Assembly: GCF_004361065.1 (NCBI RefSeq)
Contig: NZ_SELT01000015.1
Span: 1 to 64,000 of the forward strand
Source of the DNA: Cognatilysobacter terrigena
Lineage (GTDB): Bacteria > Pseudomonadota > Gammaproteobacteria > Xanthomonadales > Xanthomonadaceae
DNA: 64,000 bases
Reading direction: 5' to 3'
A program made the position numbers and the translations under genes. Positions 16,396 through 24,271 of the stretch are shown in pieces (position 1 is the stretch's first letter; every line of letters starts with the position of its first letter). Under the pieces are notes generated by a model that ran no database searches, had not been told where the DNA came from, and saw only the letters and a program-made list of their open reading frames with translations.

Positions 16396-16884
16396 AGCGC
16401 CGAGCACGCCGGGATTGAGCTGCCAGACCGCCCAGCTCAGCGCGGACGCAAACGTGACCCACGCGAGATAAGGCAGCAGCAGCACGCCCGACAGCGGCCG
16501 GACGCGCCAGAAGCCGACGAGGGTGGCCACGATCAGGCACGCCAGCAGGACGATATCGACGACCGCAAGCGCGCCGCGATGCCAGGCGAAGAACAGCCAG
16601 CTCCAGAGCGCGTTCACGACCAGCTGCACGACGTACAGCACGAGCAGTCGACGCGATGCGCCGTGTCGCCACGCCCACCAGGCGGCGACACCCATCAGCG
16701 TGTACAGCAGTGTCCACACCGGGCCGAACACGCTCGACGGCGGCGCCCAGCTGGGCCGCACGAGCGAGGCATAGAACGGCGCGGCATCGACCGATGCCGC
16801 GGCACCGACGGCCGCCGCGATGAACGTGACCACCAGCCACGCCACCAGACCGACGACCGGATGCTTCTTCATTGCGCTGGACAT
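16393..16884 (-). CDS. tspO: TspO/MBR family membrane protein
   Basis: Five-helix membrane protein of 163 residues. The signature Pro/Trp-rich loop after TM1 is present (RPSWAPPSSVFGPVWTLLY), as are the aromatic-rich AAWWAWR and the WSWLFFAWHRG segment in the middle helices. Family members bind tetrapyrroles and cholesterol-like ligands and are tied to oxidative stress and porphyrin handling. ATG at 16884 is preceded by a very strong ribosome site (AAGGAGGG), which rules out the longer frame starting at 16944. It lies 71 bases after the ergothioneine-linked flavoprotein gene on the same strand and may be the last gene of that redox operon. Confidence 0.9.
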   Translation of the reverse strand: MSSAMKKHPVVGLVAWLVVTFIAAAVGAAASVDAAPFYASLVRPSWAPPSSVFGPVWTLLYTLMGVAAWWAWRHGASRRLLVLYVVQLVVNALWSWLFFAWHRGALAVVDIVLLACLIVATLVGFWRVRPLSGVLLLPYLAWVTFASALSWAVWQLNPGVLGA

Positions 16885-16955
16885 CGCTCCCTCCTTTTCG
16901 CTGATCCGCAGTGCGACCACCATGGCCGACCTGGCGGTCGGCACCTGTCCTGCTA

Positions 16956-17954
16956 TCAGACGCGCGAGGCCTTCGGCGTGGCCGCGGCGATCGTCCCCGG
17001 CGGCGACGGAAGATCCTGCGCAGTCTCCGCCTGCAGCTCCGGCCGCTCGCGCCAGTTGCGCGGCAGCCGGTTGTGGATCTTCGTCGCCGCAATCGCGGCG
17101 TGGCCGACGGCGACGGCGATCTGGTTGAGCGCACTCACCACGTCGCCGACCGCGTACACGCCGTCGACGCTGGTCTGCTGGTCCTCGCCGACGACGATCT
17201 CGCCGCAGTCGTCGAGTTCCAGTCCGAGCTGCACGGCCAGGTCGTTGTTCGGCGTGCTGCCGAGCGTTGGGTACAGCGTGTCGAACGCTTCGTCGTGCCC
17301 GTCGTCGAAGCGCACGACGCTCTTGCTGCCGTCGAACGCGAGCTTGGCGGGCATCGGCTGCACCGCAATGCCCGCGCGACGCGCAGCGTCGAGTGCCTCC
17401 TCATCGCCGGCGGCATCGTCACTTGCGATCACGGTGACCTCGTCGGAGAAGGTGCGCAGGAACAGCGCATGGCTGACGGTCGAATCGACCGGCCCGTACA
17501 CGGCGACGCGGCAGTCGCTGGCTTCGTAGCCGTCGCAGACGGGGCACAGCCGCACGGCGCCGGCGGCGACCGCGTTCTCGAGGTCGTCCAGCGGCGGCAT
17601 CACGTCGACGATGCCGGTCGCGAGGATCACGTAATGCGCGCGCCAGCGGCGACCGTCGGCCGCCGTCGCTTCGAACGCATCGCCGTCGCGACGCAGTTGC
17701 ACGATGCAACCGTCCTCGATGGTCGCACCGTAGCCTTCGGCCTGCGTGCGTTGCTGCTGCAGCAACGTGGTGCCCGCGACGCCGCGCGGGAAGCCGGGGC
17801 AGTTGTGACTGGTCGGAATCCATCGCGCGCGGCTCTTGCCGGCATCGACCACGAGGATGCGCCGGTGGTAGCGCACCAGATACGTCGCTGCAGTGAGCCC
17901 GCCGGGGCCCGCGCCGATGATCAGGCAGTCGAGGACATCGTTCGGTTCGTTCAT
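16956..17954 (-). CDS. NAD(P)/FAD-dependent oxidoreductase, thioredoxin-reductase-like
   Basis: The 332-residue product shows the FAD-binding GxGxxG (IIGAGPGGLTAA, Gly14-Gly19), a thioredoxin-reductase type dithiol CPVCDG (Cys137 and Cys140), the ILATGIVD segment and the second FAD motif VDGVYAVGDVV. This is the compact two-domain TrxR layout (bacterial TrxR about 320). The NADPH domain lacks the usual GGGNSA loop (here VYGPVDSTVSHA), so cofactor preference is uncertain. Its ATG overlaps the egtD stop (ATGA at 17951-17954), so it is translationally coupled to ergothioneine biosynthesis. It could reduce a disulfide made in or by that pathway; an ordinary thioredoxin reductase is the alternative. 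Confidence 0.85.
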   Translation of the reverse strand: MNEPNDVLDCLIIGAGPGGLTAATYLVRYHRRILVVDAGKSRARWIPTSHNCPGFPRGVAGTTLLQQQRTQAEGYGATIEDGCIVQLRRDGDAFEATAADGRRWRAHYVILATGIVDVMPPLDDLENAVAAGAVRLCPVCDGYEASDCRVAVYGPVDSTVSHALFLRTFSDEVTVIASDDAAGDEEALDAARRAGIAVQPMPAKLAFDGSKSVVRFDDGHDEAFDTLYPTLGSTPNNDLAVQLGLELDDCGEIVVGEDQQTSVDGVYAVGDVVSALNQIAVAVGHAAIAATKIHNRLPRNWRERPELQAETAQDLPSPPGTIAAATPKASRV

Positions 17955-18943
17955 GCCACCTCGAGCAGGCGCAGGCCAAAGCGGTCGGCCGGCGCGTTCC
18001 AGCGACGCACGACGCGCAGCCCCGCACGACGTGCGAGTTCATCGAAATAGGCGTCGGTGTACTTGTGCGAAATCTCGACGTGGATGGCTTCATCCGCATC
18101 GAACGCGAAGCGACGGCCCACGACGCGCACCACCTGCGCGCGACGGCTCACGATCGCGGTTTCGATGCGGCTGTTGTCCGGCGACCACACCGCGCGATGC
18201 GCGAACGCCTCGAGGTCGAAGTCCGCATCGAGCTCGCGGTTGAGCCGCGCGAGCAGGTTGAGCGTGAATTCGGCGGTGACGCCGGCCGCATCGTTGTACG
18301 CGGCCTCCATCTCCGCGACATCCTTGACGAGATCCAGGCCGATCAGCGCAGCGCCGTCGTCGCCCATGGTTTCGCGCATCGCGCGAAGAAGGTCGAGCGA
18401 TTGCGCATCGTCGAAATTCCCCAGCGTCGAACCGGGGAAGAACACCAGCGAACGTGCCGCGGGCATCAGCGATGGCGGCACGGGCACGGGCTTGGTGAAA
18501 TCGGCGCAGACCGGCAGCATCTGCACCTCGGGAAATGCCGTCGCGAGTCGATGCGTGGCGTCGAGCAGCATCTCGCGCGAGATCTCGACCGGCGTGTACG
18601 CGACCGGAGAATCGAGCCCCGCGAGCAGCAGCTGCGTCTTGCGTCCGCTGCCGCTGCCGTATTCGACGACGTGCGCATCGCTGCCGACCGCGTCGCGAAC
18701 TTGTGGCATCACGTGCTGCAACAGCGCGATTTCGGTGCGCGTGAGGTCGTATTCCGGCTGGCGCGTGATCGCCTCGAACAGCTGCGAACCGCGCTCGTCG
18801 TAGAAGTATTTCGACGACAGCGTCTTCGGGGCCGACGACAGGCCGGCGAGCACGTCGCCGTGCAGGTCGTCCGGTGTCGGCGAGAGGTCGAGCAGCGTCG
18901 GTGCGAATGCCAGGCGATGCAGACGGGTATCGAGGAGGTTCAT
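17951..18943 (-). CDS. egtD: L-histidine N-alpha-methyltransferase EgtD
   Basis: Trimethylates histidine to hercynine with three S-adenosylmethionine, the first step of ergothioneine synthesis. The 330-residue product has the family's entry segment SSKYFYDERGSQLFEAIT, the SAM loop VEYGSGSGRKTQLLL, PVEISREML, and FFPGSTLGNF. The C-terminal part (VWSPDNSRIETAIVSRRAQ, HVEISHKYT) matches the EgtD histidine-binding domain. The start at 18943 is fixed by AAGGA 7 bases upstream and by the ATGA overlap with the egtB stop. The frame is open further upstream only because it shadows egtB. Confidence 0.95.
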   Translation of the reverse strand: MNLLDTRLHRLAFAPTLLDLSPTPDDLHGDVLAGLSSAPKTLSSKYFYDERGSQLFEAITRQPEYDLTRTEIALLQHVMPQVRDAVGSDAHVVEYGSGSGRKTQLLLAGLDSPVAYTPVEISREMLLDATHRLATAFPEVQMLPVCADFTKPVPVPPSLMPAARSLVFFPGSTLGNFDDAQSLDLLRAMRETMGDDGAALIGLDLVKDVAEMEAAYNDAAGVTAEFTLNLLARLNRELDADFDLEAFAHRAVWSPDNSRIETAIVSRRAQVVRVVGRRFAFDADEAIHVEISHKYTDAYFDELARRAGLRVVRRWNAPADRFGLRLLEVA

Positions 18944-20232
18944 GCGAGATCCTTCGCGAGGCGCAGTCCGCTGAATTGCCAGCGCGCGTGCGGCGGGAAG
19001 AAGTTGCGATAGCTGGCACGCAGGTGGTCCCGCGGGCTCGCGCAGCTGCCGCCGCGCAACACCTGCTGGCCGACCATGAACTTGCCGTTGTATTCGCCGA
19101 GCGCGCCGTCCCACGGGCGGAAGCCCGGATACGGCAGGAACGACGACGACGTCCATTCCCAGACGTCGCCGAACATCTGGCGCAAGCCGTCGCGCGCATC
19201 ACCGGCGGGTTGCAGGCGACCGGATTCGACGAAGTTACCGTCGACCTCGACCCCCTGCGCGGCACGTTCCCATTCGAATTCGGTCGGCAGGCGCGCGTCG
19301 GCCCAGCGCGCGAACGCGTCGGCTTCGTAATAGCTCAGTTGCGACACCGGCGCGCTGTCGTCGATCGCACGCACGCCGCCGAGGCCGAACGCGCGCTCGT
19401 CGTCGCGCCAGTACGCCGGGCGCTGCCAGTCGTTGGCCTGCACGGCCGCCCAGCCTTCGCTGAGCCACAGCGTGGACGTGCGATAGCCGCCGTCGCGGAT
19501 GAAGTCACGGTACTCGCCGCACGTCACCGGGCGCGTCGCGATCGCGAACGCGCCGACGAGGGCGCGGTGACGCGGCGATTCGAGGTCGAACGCGAACGCC
19601 GGCTGCTCGGGCCAGCGATCGATGCCGATGTCGACGATCGCCTCGTCGAAACGTCGCCAGTCCTGCGCGCCGGCCGCGGTGTGCGACACCGGAAGATCGT
19701 CGCGATACGCCGGCCGCAGCGGGTTGCACGAGAACGCATGCAGGATGTCAGTGAGCAGCAATTCCTGGTGTTGCTGCTCATGGTGCAGCCCGAGCTCGAT
19801 GCGCTGGCGCAGCGCGACGTCCAACTCGTCGCGCGCGAACGCGTCGGCGATGCGGGCGTCGACGCGTGCGCGGTAGTCGAGCACCTGCGCGAGCGACGGC
19901 CGCGACAGCACGCCACGCATCGGCCGCGAGTGCTGCGGGCCGACGCTCTGGTAGTAGCTGTTGAACAGCACCTGCCACGCCTCGTCGACGACGCGATAGC
20001 CGGGCAGCGTCGCCAGCACGAAGGTCTCGAAGAACCAGGTCGTATGCGCGAGGTGCCACTTGGTCGGACTCGCGTCGGGCATCGACTGCACCATCGCGTC
20101 CTCGGCCGACACCGGCGACGCCAGCTCGATGCTGCGCTCGCGCACGCTCCGGTAGCGCGCCGCCAGCGCATCGGCGGTGCAGACTCCGGCGGCCTGCCGG
20201 GCGGCAGGCGACAGGTCGGTCGGCGTTCCCAT
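18940..20232 (-). CDS. egtB: Ergothioneine biosynthesis sulfoxide synthase EgtB
   Basis: Non-haem iron enzyme joining hercynine to a cysteine donor and O2 to give a sulfoxide. The 430-residue product has an N-terminal DinB-like domain with KWHLAHTTWFFE (likely iron ligand His63) and HHEQQHQE (His151 and His155, the HX3HXE pair), then a C-terminal formylglycine-generating-enzyme-like domain with FGDVWEWTSS, LRGGSCAS and HLRASYRNFF. No egtA or egtC (gamma-glutamylcysteine route) is present nearby, so either cysteine is the direct donor or those genes are elsewhere; the donor cannot be told from what I see. A TAGGCT box sits six bases before the ATG. Confidence 0.95.
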   Translation of the reverse strand: MGTPTDLSPAARQAAGVCTADALAARYRSVRERSIELASPVSAEDAMVQSMPDASPTKWHLAHTTWFFETFVLATLPGYRVVDEAWQVLFNSYYQSVGPQHSRPMRGVLSRPSLAQVLDYRARVDARIADAFARDELDVALRQRIELGLHHEQQHQELLLTDILHAFSCNPLRPAYRDDLPVSHTAAGAQDWRRFDEAIVDIGIDRWPEQPAFAFDLESPRHRALVGAFAIATRPVTCGEYRDFIRDGGYRTSTLWLSEGWAAVQANDWQRPAYWRDDERAFGLGGVRAIDDSAPVSQLSYYEADAFARWADARLPTEFEWERAAQGVEVDGNFVESGRLQPAGDARDGLRQMFGDVWEWTSSSFLPYPGFRPWDGALGEYNGKFMVGQQVLRGGSCASPRDHLRASYRNFFPPHARWQFSGLRLAKDLA

Positions 20233-20238
20233 CCGGAA

Positions 20239-20244
20239 AGCCTA
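20239..20244 (-). promoter_or_regulatory. Candidate -10 box six bases before the egtB start
   Basis: On the minus strand TAGGCT is followed by TTCCGG and then the egtB ATG. If used as a -10, transcription would start at or beside the A of the start codon, giving a leaderless mRNA. No clear -35 is seen. Confidence 0.3.
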
Positions 20245-20309
20245 CGAAGCCATCGCGACGGCCGGGTGACGAGCAGGCGACCGCGACGGTGCCCGCCTCG
20301 CCGCGCATC

Positions 20310-20315
20310 TAAAGT
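20310..20315 (+). promoter_or_regulatory. Candidate -10 box (TAAAGT) six bases before the PLP-enzyme start
   Basis: TAAAGT, then AGGCGC, then the ATG at 20322. The spacing puts the transcription start on the start codon, as for egtB on the other strand. No Shine-Dalgarno is visible, which fits a leaderless message. Confidence 0.35.
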
Positions 20316-20321
20316 AGGCGC

Positions 20322-21470
20322 ATGAGCCTGCCCTCCGACGTCCGCGACGCCTTCCTGATCCCCGAAGGCGCGATCTACCTCGATACCGCCTCGAACGCGC
20401 CGCGAACCCGCCGCGTCGACGCCGCGCTGCGCCGCGCCTGGGACGAACAGGCCGCGCCGTGGCGGCTGTCGTTCGCCGACTGGGAGGCCGACGTCGAGCA
20501 CCTGCGCACCCAGGCGTCGCAGCTGTTCCGCATCGACCTCTCACCCGATCCGGACGCCGTCGCGATCGTCCCGTCGATCGCGCACGCCATGTCGACCGTG
20601 GCGTCGGGCTGGCCGCTGCAGGCGGATGACGTCGTCGGTATCGTCGACGGCGAATTTCCCTCGGCCTTGCTGCCGTGGCAGGCGCGCTGCATCGCGACCG
20701 GCGCCCGCCTGCATGCGGTACCGCGCGACAACGCGACGCAGGGGTTTCTCGACCTCATCGAACTCGGTTCGCCCTCGGTGCTCGTGCTGTCGAATTCGCA
20801 CTGGCGCGATGGCCGCCTGCTCGATCTCGACCGCGTCGCGATGGCGGCGAAGGCGCGCGGCGTGCCGGTCGTGCTCGATCTGAGCCAGAGCCTCGGCGTG
20901 CTGCCGTGCGACGTCGAGCGCTGGACGCCCGCGTTCGCGATGAGCGTCGGCTACAAGTGGTGGCTGGGGCACAAGGGCCATTGCGCGTTCTGGGTGTCGC
21001 CCGAGTGGCGCGAACGCCTCGTCCCGCTAGAACAGCATTGGCAGGGCCGCTCACCCGCGCAGGCGTGGCGCTTCGACAGCGAACACGCCCCGCCGTACCG
21101 CACCGGTGCGCGTCGGTTCGACGGCGGCGAGATCGCCGACCCGTTGCGCCTTGCGATCGCGAGCGCGGGGCTGGACGACGTGCTCGCGTGGACGCCGCGG
21201 GCGATTTCAACGCGACTCGGCGCGTTGCTGGAGCGATTGAAGCAGCGCCTCGCGGACGTCGGCATCGCGTCCTGGTGCGTCGAACCCTCGTCGCCGCATC
21301 TGCTCGGCCTGGCGCCCGCGCACGATCGCGTCGACGCCGTCCGGGCATCGTTTGCCGCAGCGGGCGTGGTCTGCATCGAACGCGACCGCGTGTTCCGCCT
21401 CGCGCCACACCTGCATATCGACGAGGCTGACATCGATCGCGTGGCCGACGCGATCATCGCTGCGCGCTGA
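20322..21470 (+). CDS. PLP-dependent aminotransferase class V-fold protein (possible ergothioneine C-S lyase)
   Basis: The 382-residue product has the class V fold: IYLDTASNAP at the start, LDLSQSLG with Asp186 and Gln189 contacting PLP, and GYKWWLGHKG with the Schiff-base Lys212, then FDGGEIADP. Kynureninase, cysteine desulfurase and EgtE share this fold; the active-site pattern does not decide between them. It is transcribed divergently from egtB across 89 bases. Because ergothioneine synthesis needs a C-S lyase after EgtB and no other candidate is here, an EgtE-like role is a reasonable inference. The convergent neighbour's stop is only 3 bases beyond its own, in the symmetrical TGAGTCTCA. 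Confidence 0.78.
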   Translation: MSLPSDVRDAFLIPEGAIYLDTASNAPRTRRVDAALRRAWDEQAAPWRLSFADWEADVEHLRTQASQLFRIDLSPDPDAVAIVPSIAHAMSTVASGWPLQADDVVGIVDGEFPSALLPWQARCIATGARLHAVPRDNATQGFLDLIELGSPSVLVLSNSHWRDGRLLDLDRVAMAAKARGVPVVLDLSQSLGVLPCDVERWTPAFAMSVGYKWWLGHKGHCAFWVSPEWRERLVPLEQHWQGRSPAQAWRFDSEHAPPYRTGARRFDGGEIADPLRLAIASAGLDDVLAWTPRAISTRLGALLERLKQRLADVGIASWCVEPSSPHLLGLAPAHDRVDAVRASFAAAGVVCIERDRVFRLAPHLHIDEADIDRVADAIIAAR

Positions 21471-21473
21471 GTC

Positions 21474-22595
21474 TCACTTCATGCGTGGCGATTCGAGGCC
21501 GGTGTCGGCTTCGTCGATGCCGTCGCGCAACTGGAGCACGCGCCTCACCACCGCACGCGCGACGTTGCGCGCTTCCTCGACGACCGCTTCGTCCGCATCC
21601 AGCGCACGATGGCTGGTCGCATACGGTTCGTAGTAGCCGATGTAGCGATCGAGCTGCGACGCCGAACCCGCGTCGACGAGGCCCATCGCGCCCAGCCAGT
21701 CCGACAGCGCATGGCGCACGCCCTTCGTGCCTTCCGCGTCGCCGTGCACGATGAGCCCGTAGGCGCGGCCGGCGAGGTGCTTCGGATAGTCCCAGCCGTC
21801 GAGTTCGATCTGCTTGGCCAGCGCGGGCTGCTTGCCCTGCGTGCGCGTCGGATCGGGATTGCCGCCATCGGCGCAGACCAGGCGGTCGACCATCAGCTTC
21901 AGCACCGTCGGCATCTGGTTCCAATGCACCGGTGTGACGATGACCACGCCGTGCGCCGCCATCCACAGCTTGTAGATGTCGCCCATCCAGTCCGGCGCCT
22001 GCGCCATTGCGTGGTTCGGATAACACGAGCACGGCCAGTGGCAGAGCGGCATGGCGGTCGACACGCAGCCCTTGCACGGAAAGATGCGCTTGCCGTACTC
22101 GGACGTGAGGCGGTTGAGTTCGAGCACGTCGACATCGAAGCCCGCATCGCGCACGACGTCGCGCGTGGCCTCGAGCAGACGCCACGTCTTCGACGTCTCG
22201 CCGGGGCACGTGTGCTCGCTGCGGGGGGATGCGCAGATCAGCAGGATGCGGCGCGGTGTCGACGGGTCGCGTTGCGTGCGCCCGATTTCCAGCAGTTCAT
22301 CGCGGGTCGCACGCCATTCGGTGGACAGGTCGTAGTCGGGATCGGCGAACCCGGGCCCCGCCTTCGCGGTGCGCGGGGATTTGCGGTACTCGTGGAAACC
22401 GTCCCAGGCGATGGCTTCGAAGCGCGCGAAGGCGTCGGAGTCCTTCTCGAACGCCGGGTCGTCGAACATCGCGCGGAAGCGTTCGCGAAAGGCCTCGCGA
22501 TCGAGTGACGGATCCGGCTGCCGACGCCGGATGTCGCGCGCCGTCTCGCCGGCGGTCGGCACGGTCTTCTGCTCGGATGGCGGTCGATCGTCCAT
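21474..22595 (-). CDS. Flavodoxin-fold NAD(P)H-dependent oxidoreductase with a cysteine cluster
   Basis: The 373-residue product has an N-terminal helical extension of about 110 residues, then a flavodoxin-like domain: RRILLICASPRSEHTCPGE with the FMN phosphate loop, and HGVVIVTPVHWNQMPTVLKLM with the second flavin loop. Between them lies the unusual cluster Cys174, 177, 185, 189 and 191 (PCKGC..C...C.C), reminiscent of iron-sulfur flavoproteins but with different spacing. GGAG eight bases before the ATG at 22595 fixes the start and excludes the longer frame from 22625. A redox or quinone-reductase role is likely; the substrate and the metal content of the cysteine cluster are unknown. Confidence 0.82.
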   Translation of the reverse strand: MDDRPPSEQKTVPTAGETARDIRRRQPDPSLDREAFRERFRAMFDDPAFEKDSDAFARFEAIAWDGFHEYRKSPRTAKAGPGFADPDYDLSTEWRATRDELLEIGRTQRDPSTPRRILLICASPRSEHTCPGETSKTWRLLEATRDVVRDAGFDVDVLELNRLTSEYGKRIFPCKGCVSTAMPLCHWPCSCYPNHAMAQAPDWMGDIYKLWMAAHGVVIVTPVHWNQMPTVLKLMVDRLVCADGGNPDPTRTQGKQPALAKQIELDGWDYPKHLAGRAYGLIVHGDAEGTKGVRHALSDWLGAMGLVDAGSASQLDRYIGYYEPYATSHRALDADEAVVEEARNVARAVVRRVLQLRDGIDEADTGLESPRMK

Positions 22596-22687
22596 GGCGC
22601 GCTCCGATGGGGAGCGCCAGTGCACACGGCCGGCGGTGAACGCGGGGTGCGGGCGGGCTCAGCGGCGACCGGAGCCCCGCGGCGACG

Positions 22688-23281
22688 TCAGCGGTGCGAC
22701 GCGCCGCTACGGATGAACTGCAGGAACTCGGCTCGGGTGCGCGCGTCGTCGCGGAACGCGCCAAGCATGGTCGACGTCGCCATGCTCACGCCGCGCTTGT
22801 GGACGCCGCGCGTGGTCATGCATTCGTGCGTGGCTTCCACGACGACGGCGACGCCCTTGGGCTGCAGCACGCGATCGATGACCTCGGCGATCTGCGCGGT
22901 CATCTTCTCCTGCACCTGGAAGCGGCGGGCGAAGCTCTCGACCACGCGCGCGAGCTTGCTGATGCCGACGACCTTGCCGTTCGGCAGGTAGCCGACGTGC
23001 GCGCGACCGATGATGGGCGCCATGTGGTGTTCGCAATGGCTTTCGAACTCGATGTCGCGCAGCACGACCATCTCGTCGTAGCCGGCGACTTCCTCGAACG
23101 TGCGCTCGAGGTAGGTCCGCGGGCAGCTGTCGTAGCCGCTGAACCAGTCGCCATAGGCCTTGACCACGCGACGCGGCGTATCGAGCAGGCCCTCGCGATC
23201 CGGATCGTCGCCCGCCCAGCGCAGCAGCGTGCGGACCGCCGCTTCGGCTTCTTCGCGGGAGGGCTTTTCGATGTCGGCCAT
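22688..23281 (-). CDS. folE: GTP cyclohydrolase I (FolE, type IA)
   Basis: Converts GTP to 7,8-dihydroneopterin triphosphate, first step of folate/pterin synthesis. The 197-residue product carries the full set of signatures: [17 protein letters not shown], the zinc-site [20 protein letters not shown] (Cys and His ligands), [20 protein letters not shown] and [12 protein letters not shown] with the second zinc Cys. The start MADIEKPS at 23281 matches the usual N-terminus; the frame open to 23443 is non-coding extension. Length is normal for a type IA homodecamer subunit. It stands alone, with a 348-base intergenic region upstream. Confidence 0.96.
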   Translation of the reverse strand: MADIEKPSREEAEAAVRTLLRWAGDDPDREGLLDTPRRVVKAYGDWFSGYDSCPRTYLERTFEEVAGYDEMVVLRDIEFESHCEHHMAPIIGRAHVGYLPNGKVVGISKLARVVESFARRFQVQEKMTAQIAEVIDRVLQPKGVAVVVEATHECMTTRGVHKRGVSMATSTMLGAFRDDARTRAEFLQFIRSGASHR

Positions 23282-23629
23282 GGCGCATTCCTGCTCGTGA
23301 ACGCGCGCATCGTACCCGAGCGGCCGTGCGTGACGCGCAAGGCCTGCGGAATGCCGCGTCCCGCGGGCTCGCAACAAAGAAGAAGGCCGACGCGGACGCC
23401 GGCCTTCGTGCTGCGGGTAGCAATCGCAGCGGTGGAGGTGCACACCGTCGCGCGTGGCGCGTGCGGCGGTGTGCGGGTGCTACGGGATGGGGCGTTCGAG
23501 GGGGCGGTCGCGAGGACGAATATTTCGTTTCGATGATTCGTATCGCGACGGCAATGGCTCGAACTCCGGCGGCGCGCAGTGCGCGCCGCGCGTTAAGACG
23601 CTGCGCGGCAATGCCGCGCAAGCAGCGTC
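23282..23629. other. 348-base intergenic region with two hairpins
   Basis: Apart from the start region of folE, this stretch holds a terminator-like hairpin at 23382-23407 and one arm and the loop of a long inverted repeat at 23590-23636. It also includes a relatively AT-rich section (about 23515-23560, with ATATTTCG and GATGATTCGTATCG) that could contain the folE promoter. I see no convincing gene here. Confidence 0.5.
23382..23407 (-). terminator. Terminator-like hairpin, minus strand
   Basis: Eight-bp stem GAAGGCCG (23382-23389) and CGGCCTTC (23400-23407) with a 10-base loop. Read on the minus strand it is followed by TTCTTTGTTG, a T-rich tract. It would end transcripts from the glycine-zipper gene at 23630-24091 before folE. 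Confidence 0.55.
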
Positions 23630-23636
23630 TTAACGC
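23590..23636. repeat. Long inverted repeat with 15-bp perfect stem overlapping a stop codon
   Basis: GCGTTAAGACGCTGC (23590-23604) and GCAGCGTCTTAACGC (23622-23636) are perfectly complementary, and the 17-base loop contains an inner GCGGC/GCCGC hairpin. The TAA stop codon of the minus-strand glycine-zipper gene (23630-23632) lies inside one arm. No T-run follows directly. It could protect or define the 3' end of that mRNA, or be a dispersed palindromic element. Confidence 0.8.
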
Positions 23637-24091
23637 CCATCGCGGTCCGCGTCGCCCGGGATGGCGCGTTCGATGTGATGCCAGCCGTCACGCACGGCGC
23701 CGCGGGCTTCGTCCCACGCCAGGCGCGAGTCGGCCTTCGAGGTTTCCCAGCCCGAACGCAGTTCCGGCTCGACCGAGTCGAAGTCCTTGCCGCGGTAGTT
23801 GCCGTAGGTCTCGTAGCCGTAGCGGTACGCCGGCTGGTAGTCGTTCCAGTCGCGCGAGCTGTTGTAGTAATCGGTCTTGGTGTAGTTGTCCTTGAAGTGG
23901 CTCTCGTACGTCGTCGGGTTCACGGCTTCGGCGATCGAGTCACCGGCCTTCGAGCCCACGATGCCACCCGCCACGGCGCCGACGAGGCTGCCGACCGGGC
24001 CTGCGGCCGAGCCGATCGCCGCACCGGTGACGGCGCCTGCAACGGCACCCGTGCCGGACCCGAGGTTATGGTCTTTCTTGACGTCGCTCAT
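23630..24091 (-). CDS. Glycine-zipper domain protein of unknown function
   Basis: The 153-residue product has no signal peptide. Residues 11-55 are a glycine-zipper membrane-associating region (repeats of GAVAGAVTG, GSAAGPVG, GAVAGGIVG), as in many stress-related and outer-membrane small proteins. The C-terminal 90 residues are rich in Tyr, Trp and charged residues (YESHFKDNY, YNSSRDWNDYQPAYRYGYETYG, LRSGWETSKADSRLAWDEARGAVRDGW), suggesting a soluble aromatic-rich domain with Trp-spaced helical repeats. I do not recognise a named family. A stress-inducible role is only a guess from similar architectures. The ATG at 24091 begins MSDVKKDHN. Confidence 0.8.
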   Translation of the reverse strand: MSDVKKDHNLGSGTGAVAGAVTGAAIGSAAGPVGSLVGAVAGGIVGSKAGDSIAEAVNPTTYESHFKDNYTKTDYYNSSRDWNDYQPAYRYGYETYGNYRGKDFDSVEPELRSGWETSKADSRLAWDEARGAVRDGWHHIERAIPGDADRDGR

Positions 24092-24271
24092 CGTTGGACT
24101 CCGATTGTTCTTCGTGGGGAAGCCGGCGACCGGCCGGCAGCGGTGAGCCGACTCTGGGCAGCGGCGGGTACAACGCGAGTGAAGAAACCGGACGAATTCG
24201 ACAATGGCCGCTTAACGCTCACGCGCGTGCGTTCGCGTTGACGCGACCTTGATGCGAAGCGGATCGCGTCG

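Noticed and set aside
17951-19156. N-terminal extension of EgtD upstream of 18943
   Set aside because: The extra part is out-of-frame EgtB sequence; the ATGA junction and ribosome site at 18943 are clear.
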